This document shows, piece by piece, positions 1 to 6,405 of a DNA stretch of 28,232 nucleotides (its first letter is position 1; every line of letters starts with the position of its first letter). This stretch comes from Coemansia sp. RSA 922 (Eukaryota; Kickxellomycota; Kickxellomycetes; Kickxellales; Kickxellaceae), in NCBI GenBank assembly GCA_027577415.1, contig JANBQS010000181.1:1-28232 (forward strand), in the 5' to 3' direction. Under the pieces are notes generated by a model. It saw only the letters and a list, made by a program, of their open reading frames with translations, searched no databases and was not told the origin of the DNA. The position numbers were made by a program, and so were the translations under genes.

Positions 1-159
1 ACCAGCTGTGTGCTGGCTGAGCATACTAATACTGAACGCGGGTATTTGCGTGCTGTCTTGCAAAAACGGTTGCAGGAAGAGCTTGATGCTGATTCCGATA
101 ATGAGCCTGCGAGTGTTGTCGTCAGCGAAAGCGACAAGGATCCTATCACTATCGAGTAG
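1..159 (+). CDS. 3' end of an unidentified gene (partial)
   Basis: Frame 1 is open from the window edge to a TAG at 157-159, giving a 52-residue C-terminus that starts TSCVLAEHTNTERGYL and ends in a strongly acidic tail (LDADSDNEPASVVVSESDKDP). The helical Leu/Lys/Glu stretch (RAVLQKRLQEEL) followed by a Ser/Asp/Glu tail looks coding rather than random. The ORF on the alternative frame beginning at base 8 is poorer (Ser/Lys-rich and ending in low-complexity A/T). The gene continues to the left of the window and its product cannot be named. The stop is followed directly by an A-rich 3' region (160-187). Confidence 0.6.
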   Translation, partial: TSCVLAEHTNTERGYLRAVLQKRLQEELDADSDNEPASVVVSESDKDPITIE

Positions 160-540
160 TAAAAAAAAAAAAACAAAAACAAAAAATTCACTATATTTTT
201 TAATGTATCTATTTTTCCCTTAGTATTGCCAAGACATCTTTGCTGTTCTTTATGTCAAGCTGTATATCTTTATATTTCTTATTCAAAAAGAAACCACCGG
301 GTTGTCGCTGCTCTATGTATTTCTTTTAATTCATTTTACTCTTTAGTCGCATTTTTTACTTTCAACTGTCAGGCAACGTGCGCTTGTCAAGAAGAGAGAG
401 TAGATAAAATGCAAGAATCGATACTGGACAGAGGGGCTCTCTTCTTCTCTTCCCGTTTATACAGTTTTTCTCTACAAATTTTCTTGTCTTTCATATTTTA
501 TTTTTTCTAGTATTTCGCATATCTTATTATTAGCAATTCG
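160..540. promoter_or_regulatory. Promoter region of secreted family gene 1, shared with gene 2
   Basis: There is no gene in this stretch. From about base 284 to the ATG at 541 it aligns with bases 1472-1739 upstream of the next family member. Shared blocks include CAAAAAGAAAC (284 and 1472), an AACGTGC block (about 374 and 1564), and a CTCTTCTTCTCTTC-type pyrimidine run shortly before the start. The promoter was therefore duplicated together with the gene. A weak ORF at 226-510 starts at TTG and looks fortuitous. Confidence 0.55.
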
Positions 541-1209
541 ATGAAGTACTGGGTGCACTGGCTTTTCGTTCTGGCAACATTGACCTGCGCCCTACAGCTT
601 ACATTTGCCGGTGTTGAAGATGTTGAAGATGTCGAAGATGGTGGCGTGTGTGAGTGGGATGATGATACCGACATGGTATCAATATTGCCATTTGAGGATG
701 ACGACGCATGTGAATTGGATGACGATACCAATATGGTATCAATATTGCCATTTGACGATTGTTCAGAAACGTTTACTTTAACTGATACCTTGAGAAACAC
801 GTTAGAAGTGGGAAAGGCAGTCAAGGAAACTTCATTAGCTCAAGTATCTGAGTCCAGCACATGGGTAACACCAGCACTTGCTACAGCTGAGGATCTGTCA
901 TCCACATTAAATGAGTTGAGTACACTAGTTCCATCTTTCTCTGTCCCCGTATCCACGATATTTGCTACTCCCACTTTGCCCGAGGTGTCAGTCCAAACTG
1001 TTACTGTAGAGAAACCGCCTGTAACTGTTTTTGCCACATTGACAAGCACATTGACATTGATTACTAGTGATAATCTGCCTTCTGGAATGGCAAGAATCAC
1101 TGATATTGACTCATTGGATACTAGGGTTTTTACTCTCAGTTTGGATGCTTTGGCTCCATTGCGTATGGATCCAACTAGTGCACCACCACCTACTGCGCCT
1201 AAACAATAA
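541..1209 (+). CDS. Secreted Ser/Thr-rich protein, W-acidic/KETS family member 1
   Basis: The 222-aa product has an N-terminal signal peptide (MKYWVHWLFVLATLTCALQL, cleavage probably near residue 24). An acidic segment follows in which a 15-20-residue block is duplicated: DDDTDMVSILPF and DDDTNMVSILPF both occur, at about residues 40-72. Next come the family motif GKAVKETS (about residues 92-99) and a Val/Thr/Ser-rich region with VSVQTVTVEKPPVTVFA. The C-terminus is a short Pro-rich tail (APPPTAPKQ). I see no transmembrane segment or GPI signal, so it is probably secreted and O-glycosylated. It is the closest relative of the next gene: both have MKYW[VA]HWLFVLATLTCALQL and an R-V-x-x-x-S-x-x-A-L-x-P-L-R segment. 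The function is unknown. This copy lacks the long poly-proline tract and its first W motif has diverged. Confidence 0.8.
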   Translation: MKYWVHWLFVLATLTCALQLTFAGVEDVEDVEDGGVCEWDDDTDMVSILPFEDDDACELDDDTNMVSILPFDDCSETFTLTDTLRNTLEVGKAVKETSLAQVSESSTWVTPALATAEDLSSTLNELSTLVPSFSVPVSTIFATPTLPEVSVQTVTVEKPPVTVFATLTSTLTLITSDNLPSGMARITDIDSLDTRVFTLSLDALAPLRMDPTSAPPPTAPKQ

Positions 1210-1739
1210 ACAGAATGCTACTCGCTGTTGTCTGTGACATACCTTATTTTTAATATATTGTTTAGTATTTATATTCTTGTCGGCCCTGTCTCTCTGAAAA
1301 AATAAAGCTGGTCTTTTGTTCGGACAAGGTATCTAGTATTTTAGCGTCATTCGGGCGGGGCCGGAATTATGCATGCATCTCTTTTTATTTTGCAAAGACC
1401 TTTTTACTATTATTCTTTGCTGGAAAGAGGGATTTTTATGCCAAGAAGAATTTTCTTTTGATCTTCTTGCTCAAAAAGAAACTATCGGGACGTCACTACC
1501 CTTAGTGCATGATTCTTTGTCTGTCTTTTTTCTTTTGGTCACATTTACTTTAAGCCTCTAGACAACGTGCACCAGTCTAGAGGAAGAGGATTGAGAAAAA
1601 AAAATAAAGGATGCGAGAATCAAATTCTGGACATCTTTTCTTCTCTTCTCTCTTCTTCTCATCCATTATTTTTTATTTTATTTATTTTCTCACCAATCAT
1701 ATTATTATTGTTCTTGCATTTATAACTAGTACCGATTTA
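1210..1739. promoter_or_regulatory. Intergenic region and duplicated promoter of family gene 2
   Basis: Bases 1210-1370 are an AT-rich 3' region with AATAAA near 1300. Bases 1472-1739 repeat the promoter of gene 1 at an offset of about 1188-1199 bp. Long CT-rich runs (1630-1665) precede the ATG at 1740. GGGACGTCACTA at about 1488-1499 contains an ACGTCA core that is absent at the matching place upstream of gene 1. The ORF at 1373-1561 is not supported. Confidence 0.5.
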
Positions 1740-2657
1740 ATGAAGTATTGGGCGCATTGGCTTTTTGTTCTGGCAACACTGACCTGCGCCTTACAACTTG
1801 CATGCGCAACTATTGCTGATGGCGACAAGGAAGACTCGTACACATGGGAAGACAATCTCAACATGGCGTCTGCTTCGCCATTCGATGATGTGTCAAAGAC
1901 GGTTACCTCAATAGCTACTTTGGGATACTCGTGGATGGCAGTGGGGATGGCGGTCAAGGAAACTTCGTCAGCTGAAGTACCAGAGACCAGCTCAATGCCA
2001 GCTCCAGAGACTGCTACAGTCACTCTAACAGTTAATCCACCAGCATCTTCTTCGTCAACTGAGTCGAGTATTCTTCCGCAGCCATTGTCAGTTTCCGTGG
2101 AAACAGTTACCGTGTCCATGTCACCTACAGTTAGCGTGTCTGAGTCTATTTCAGTCTCTGTCTCTGTATCAACGGTTTTTGTTACTCCGGCTTTATCGTC
2201 TGCTTCACCTGAGGTCATGTCGGTCCAAACCGTCTTTGTAGAGCTCCCGCCTGTGACTGTACTCGTCACTCCGACAAGCACATTGACTAGGAATGCTTTA
2301 TCTCCAGTTCCGACTAGCAGCACCACAACGGCTTTGGCTCCTGGAATGATGAGGGTCAATATCGTTGAGCCGTCGACTACTAGGGTTATATTTGTCAGTT
2401 CCGCTGCTTTGGATCCATTGCGCAAGGTTCCTCCAACTCCACCACCACCTCCTCCTCCTCCTCCTCCTCCGCCGCCACCACCTCCTCCTCCGCCGCCGCC
2501 ACCTCCGCCGCCACCCCCACCTCCGCCGCCGCCTCCACCACCACCTCCTCCTCCGCCACCACCGCCTCCTGCGCTTGAACAAGTGCCTGTTGACAGCGAG
2601 AAAAAGGGCGGTGGTATATGTATGTATGGAGGAAAGTTTGCCCGTCAATGCCATTAG
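1740..2657 (+). CDS. Secreted Ser/Thr-rich protein with poly-Pro tail, family member 2
   Basis: I place the start at 1740 rather than at the ATG at 1611, because the 1740 start gives the signal peptide MKYWAHWLFVLATLTCALQL, which matches gene 1. The product is 305 aa. The first family motif is YTWEDNLNMASASPFDD (about residues 34-50) and the second is VGMAVKETSSAEVPE (about residues 70-84). A Thr/Ser/Val-rich domain follows, with tandem S-V-S-V-S repeats and VSVETVTVSM/MSVQTVFVELPPVTV units. The protein then has a run of about 50 prolines encoded by mixed CCT/CCG/CCA codons (2431-2572) and a short tail ending GGKFARQCH. It is probably a secreted, O-mannosylated wall or matrix protein. The poly-Pro tract could form a rigid PPII rod. 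No enzyme domain is visible and the function is unknown. Confidence 0.8.
   Translation: MKYWAHWLFVLATLTCALQLACATIADGDKEDSYTWEDNLNMASASPFDDVSKTVTSIATLGYSWMAVGMAVKETSSAEVPETSSMPAPETATVTLTVNPPASSSSTESSILPQPLSVSVETVTVSMSPTVSVSESISVSVSVSTVFVTPALSSASPEVMSVQTVFVELPPVTVLVTPTSTLTRNALSPVPTSSTTTALAPGMMRVNIVEPSTTRVIFVSSAALDPLRKVPPTPPPPPPPPPPPPPPPPPPPPPPPPPPPPPPPPPPPPPPPPPPPPALEQVPVDSEKKGGGICMYGGKFARQCH
2431..2572 (+). repeat. CCN trinucleotide tract encoding about 50 prolines
   Basis: This is an imperfect run of CCT, CCG and CCA codons broken by one Thr codon near its start. The mixture of synonymous codons indicates an old tract with local slippage blocks (CCTCCTCCTCCT, CCGCCGCCG) rather than a fresh monotonic expansion. 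Gene 1, the closest paralogue, has only APPPTAPKQ at this position. Confidence 0.9.
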
Positions 2658-2805
2658 AAATCGAGACGCTAGTGCCCTCTATAAATGTTTTTGTGTGTTT
2701 TATGAATATTAATTACTATTACCTGTACTAAACGAGGCGAACTAGTGTGAAGGGGGAAAAAAGCCCAAATATTTATTGTTTGGTGCAATGTACCTTGAGG
2801 TATTT

Positions 2806-3256
2806 CTACAATCCAAACACATTTACTAATGTAGACTCTTCTTTGGCCGCACCGTGCAGCATATATAAAATATGTTTAATCTCCATTCCCTCAGCTACCT
2901 CACCATTGGAACTCAAATCTACGAGGGGTTGAACAAGGCTAAAAAAAACTTGCTGGGCAAAAATTCCATCTTCCGACTTGAAATACAAGGCAACATAACT
3001 GTAACCGTTTGCCACGACACATGGTAAATTGTATATGTCATCGTCTTCAACGTTGTTCCAGGTATTGGTAATAGTGCTGAAAAGGAATGCCAATGAATTA
3101 TCAGTACTCAGTTTGCACTGTGAAGCCGTTCTCAAGTCATCCATGTACTCGCTAAGCATACTTTTTGAGCTGTTAACTTGAAAAATAGTACAGCCTATTT
3201 TCTTTTCAAAAATGGTAGAATGCAATTAGTGACATTCCTGATTCATGCGGGTTCAT
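2806..3256 (-). pseudogene. Degenerate or frameshifted unknown ORF
   Basis: A minus-strand frame is open from about 3225 to the stop at 2806 and has coding-like composition (for example LSEYMDDLRTASQCKLS and GEVAEGMEIKHILYMLHG). It has no ATG at its 5' end. An ATG at 3256 opens a second frame (MNPHESGMSLIAFYHF) that hits TGA within a TTTTTGAAAAG run at about 3207-3217. A one-base length change in the T run would join the two frames into about 149 residues. A short intron in this area (a CACTAAT branch-like site lies near 3231-3237) is an alternative. I recognise no family. It lies between two same-strand secreted-family genes but on the opposite strand. Confidence 0.4.
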
Positions 3257-4168
3257 GGTTTGTTGAATAGCTCAGCTAGCTACTGAATTAAATAAAAAAT
3301 AGTTTCAAAAGATCATGTAACGAATAAAAAAAGAATGAGAGGGCGGCATCCATTCCTTCTTGTTATAAAGTATTCCTGGGCGCCAAGTTCGTTCTCTTTC
3401 TTTGCTTATTTTTTTTTGCTCAAAACTGTTTCTTATTTAGGGCTATTGGGAAATGCCGTTTGTAATTTCTTGTTACATGGCGCAACAAGTAAATGCCTCC
3501 CTCTACTTTACTTTTAAGGTAAAGCTAAAAAGCAGAGGATGATTCACTGGAGGCAGAGCACAAACAATTTTGATTTCAGAAATGCACAACTAGCGTGTTC
3601 TATTCGCAAAAAAAACTTCCTCCAACATGAGTTTCCAGCCTTTTAGCAGATAAACCGAGACCTGAGCGTTGCCTAAAAAAGGGGATAAAATGACGAGCAC
3701 TCATCCTTACCCAACATAAATGATTTCTTTTAACGTGAGTACACGTGTTTTCAAGCTCTTCTAAACAGGACCAAGCTTGGAATATGAATAGGGTCTGTCT
3801 TGACTGCCGATTGAACCATGTTCTATAGTGCAACTGCTACTATTCACTTTATTGTTATATTTCTTTTGCTGCTTTAGTACAAGAGCATAGGCAATTAACA
3901 AAAAGGCGCCTATTATTCAAAAGAGGCATTCTAGTCCACGTTTTTTCTTTTGTACTACTTTGACCAAAAGGAGACTTTGTGTGCTTTTTTTGAACAAACA
4001 GTTTTTAAAAAGAATAGCGCTTTTCACACTAGCGGAGGAAAAAAGTTGGGCTATGAACAGTTTTCTTGTTCTTACACTATTTCACTTTTTTTTCTTCAAT
4101 TTATTTCTATTGATTCCATTATCATTTTGTTTCTTTATTGTTTATCTCCTAACCCTCTATAATACATT
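3257..4168. promoter_or_regulatory. Intergenic region and leader of family gene 3
   Basis: No gene is supported here. Short ORFs (3335-3517 and 3600-3833) have no family features. The last 100 bases before the ATG at 4169 are almost purely pyrimidine and A/T on the plus strand (12 G+C in 60 bases at 4081-4140). This matches the T/C-rich leader style of the other three family genes. Confidence 0.4.
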
Positions 4169-4858
4169 ATGAATGTAGTCGTGCGGCTGCTAGCCATTGC
4201 AGCAGTGCTAAACAGTTTGAGCTTATTGTGCGCTGCAAACTCGCCTGGTGAATATGTTTGGGATACAAACACACTGTACGCATCAGCATCAGAAGTTTCA
4301 GACAGCTCGAGTACCAAATTTATATCTACTCCCACCGAGGTTATATATCCAATAATGATGATTGGTATGGCATCCAAAGAAACATCAAGCCCAGAGTCAT
4401 CAATTGAATCCATCTCCCAGTACTCTCGGCCAATACCTACTCCAACTACTATTACAACTACAGTGGTTGTCAGCGGTGGTCCAGGTGGAACTATTACAAC
4501 TGTATTGCCGGCCGATGCAGTTACGGTGACTGCTCCAGCAACTACAATGACGAGTACTATAGTAGTAGCCGTGACACAATCTGGTTCTGTAATCACATCA
4601 ACAGTGACATCGTTTATTTCGCTTACGCAAGTGCAGCCTCCATCGTTTGTTATGCCTACTATTACTACGACGACTGTTGTGACTGCTGAACCAAATAGAA
4701 GGGCAGAGACCATTACGACAGTGACTACGAGTGAAAGCACAGTGAAAACTACTGTTCGTGGTACTGTGACAGAGTCGGAGGTGGCTACGAAAGAGGCTAT
4801 AACTTTAACAGACACATTGTATGTGACTGCTACTGAGACCAAGACAGTGATAGTGTAG
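4169..4858 (+). CDS. Secreted Thr/Val-rich protein, W-acidic/KETS family member 3
   Basis: The product is 229 aa. A signal peptide (about residues 1-22, ending LSLLCAAN) is followed by motif 1, EYVWDTNTLYASASEV (about residues 28-43), and motif 2, IGMASKETSSPES (about residues 66-78). The rest is a Thr/Val/Ser-rich domain of short beta-like T-V-x-V-T units (TITTTVVVSG, TVTAPATTM, TLYVTATETKTVIV) with almost no charged residues. It ends directly after these units, so this member lacks a Pro tail. It is probably a secreted, heavily O-glycosylated surface protein. The two motifs tie it to the genes at 541, 1740 and 5289. No GPI omega site or transmembrane helix is evident, and no function is recognised. 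Confidence 0.8.
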   Translation: MNVVVRLLAIAAVLNSLSLLCAANSPGEYVWDTNTLYASASEVSDSSSTKFISTPTEVIYPIMMIGMASKETSSPESSIESISQYSRPIPTPTTITTTVVVSGGPGGTITTVLPADAVTVTAPATTMTSTIVVAVTQSGSVITSTVTSFISLTQVQPPSFVMPTITTTTVVTAEPNRRAETITTVTTSESTVKTTVRGTVTESEVATKEAITLTDTLYVTATETKTVIV

Positions 4859-5288
4859 AATTTTTGTTTCTTCTAGTTTTCATGTGTGTGTACTACTCAA
4901 CAATGTAGCCAATTGATTTATAATACTTTTAAGTGTACATGTGTTTTTCTTCATGGACTAAAAATAACACTGAACAGAAAAAAAAAAGATTTTCTTTTGT
5001 AAAAAAGAAAAAGGATGGTGTTGAAAGAAGACTAGTATTTTGTAGTAAGAATCTTTGTCAATAAGAATTTGTTCTTCTAGTAAGCACAAAAAGAAAAAAA
5101 ATTATTTCTTCTATGATTCCTTTTTTTTTTTTTTCAAACCACTCTAGCACAATTTTGTATTTGTAGCATTAGAACAAGGGCTCCAGTCTTTTTCTCTTCT
5201 TCACTCACTTTTCTTCACCTATTTTTTGTACTTTTTTTATTTATTTATTTTTCAAAGTGTATTAGTTTAAAGGAGTTTTTTTTTACAG
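4859..5288. promoter_or_regulatory. Intergenic and leader region of family gene 4
   Basis: This is AT-rich sequence with A-runs (4979-5025) and T-runs (5120-5137). A pyrimidine-rich leader (5187-5225, TCTTTTTCTCTTCTTCACTCAC) precedes the ATG at 5289. No gene is seen. Confidence 0.4.
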
Positions 5289-6221
5289 ATGAATCGAGCA
5301 ATGGCCCGCTCGTTATTCGTTCTAGTGGGCCTAATTTGCCACATACAAGTTGTATGGGGACAAGTAGGTATAGGACCACCACAGGGTAGTTTTATTTGGG
5401 AAACAGATACCCAATATGCATCGGCATCATTAGAACCAACACCATCCGTTAGCGTAGTATCCCAACCTTTTACACCAATGATAGCAGGGTTAGCATCCAA
5501 GGAAACATCAATGAGCGAGAGTCCATCGTCAGTATCGAATATTCCATCACCCCCAGAGTCTATCATGCCAAGCACAGTGCTGGTCACAGTGACTTCGACA
5601 GATTTTGGATCAGGAGTATTAGCTACAATAACTAGTAGTGGACAGGTAATTACTATTACTCCAACTATCTGGACAACTATAGTAAATACTTCTGTAGTTG
5701 GCGCACAGGGCGCTATGCCAGAGACCGTATTAGTAACGACTGTGGTGCCTACGACTATAACGGTGACGGGGACGACTATCACGTTGCCTACGACGATTAC
5801 CGAGACTTCTACTGTGACACCGCCAGAAGAAAAAGACGTGGTTGTTACCTCGCTTACAGTACATGTAGTGACAATGGTTGAAACGCAAATGGGAACGGTT
5901 ACTGAATTAGAGTCTGTGTCGCCTGTGACTAAGATGGTGACAGAGACTGTTACTTTGACGTCGACTGTGCTGTTTACTTCTACAAAGTACGTTCCTCCTC
6001 CACCTCCTCCTCCGCCGCCGCCGCCGCCGCCGCCACCTCCGCCGCCTCCACCACCACCGGTTGTCGAACCACCTCCACCTCCACCGGTCGTCGAACCGCC
6101 TCCACCTCCGCCACCTCCACCACCTCCACCACCACCTCCTCCACCGAAGCCGATTGTCGGTGGCGATGGATGTCGGGACCGACCTGGATCGGGTGGTTGG
6201 AAGTGTCATCAACTAATGTAG
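5289..6221 (+). CDS. Secreted Thr/Val-rich protein with poly-Pro segments, family member 4
   Basis: The product is 310 aa. A signal peptide (about residues 1-24, ending VVWG) is followed by motif 1, FIWETDTQYASASLEP (about residues 34-49), and motif 2, AGLASKETSMSES (about residues 64-76). A Thr/Val-rich region follows (TVLVTTVVPTTITVTGTT, TVTELESVSPVTKMVTETVT), then two poly-Pro blocks broken by a repeated P-V-V-E-P element (about residues 235-291). The C-terminus (KPIVGGDGCRDRPGSGGWKC) contains two cysteines and is unlike the other members. It is probably secreted. Motif order and spacing match genes 2 and 3. The last ~50 bp and the 3' UTR were copied in tandem just downstream (6298-6405). 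The function is unknown. Confidence 0.8.
   Translation: MNRAMARSLFVLVGLICHIQVVWGQVGIGPPQGSFIWETDTQYASASLEPTPSVSVVSQPFTPMIAGLASKETSMSESPSSVSNIPSPPESIMPSTVLVTVTSTDFGSGVLATITSSGQVITITPTIWTTIVNTSVVGAQGAMPETVLVTTVVPTTITVTGTTITLPTTITETSTVTPPEEKDVVVTSLTVHVVTMVETQMGTVTELESVSPVTKMVTETVTLTSTVLFTSTKYVPPPPPPPPPPPPPPPPPPPPPPVVEPPPPPPVVEPPPPPPPPPPPPPPPPPKPIVGGDGCRDRPGSGGWKCHQLM
5992..6152 (+). repeat. CCN poly-proline tract with P-V-V-E-P interruptions
   Basis: The run of CCT, CCG and CCA codons is interrupted twice by a Val-Val-Glu element (GTTGTCGAACCACC and GTCGTCGAACCGCC). This indicates duplication of a Pro-block plus spacer unit of about 27-30 bp within the tract. Confidence 0.85.
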
Positions 6222-6405
6222 CAGGAAGAAATATAAATTTCTATTTGAATAAATTTTTTGTCTAGAATAGTTTACGTCTCTTTTGGCAAAGACACTACTG
6301 TCGGGACCGACATGGATCAGGTGGTTGAAGGTGTCAAGTAATGTAACAGAAGAAATAAATTTATGTCTAGAATAATTTACGTCGCTTTGGCGAAGACACC
6401 ACAGG
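6170..6405. repeat. Tandem duplication of the gene 4 3' end, reaching the kinase stop codon
   Basis: Bases about 6172-6297 (TGTCGGGACCGACCTGGATC ... TGTCTAGAATAGTTTACGTC ... GGCAAAGACAC) recur at about 6300-6405 (TGTCGGGACCGACATGGATC ... TGTCTAGAATAATTTACGTC ... GGCGAAGACACC) with small indels. The right copy contains the last codons and stop of the minus-strand kinase (stop at 6367-6369). Confidence 0.8.

Noticed and set aside
1611..1739. Upstream in-frame extension of secreted gene 2
   Set aside because: The paralogue starts at the MKYW Met. The extra 43 codons fall in the duplicated pyrimidine-rich promoter and would bury the signal peptide.
4135..4842. 235-aa minus-strand ORF opposite secreted gene 3, with similar ones opposite genes 2 and 4
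   Set aside because: Repetitive T-V/S-V coding on the plus strand creates open Val/Thr-rich antisense frames. The plus strand has the signal peptide and shared family motifs.
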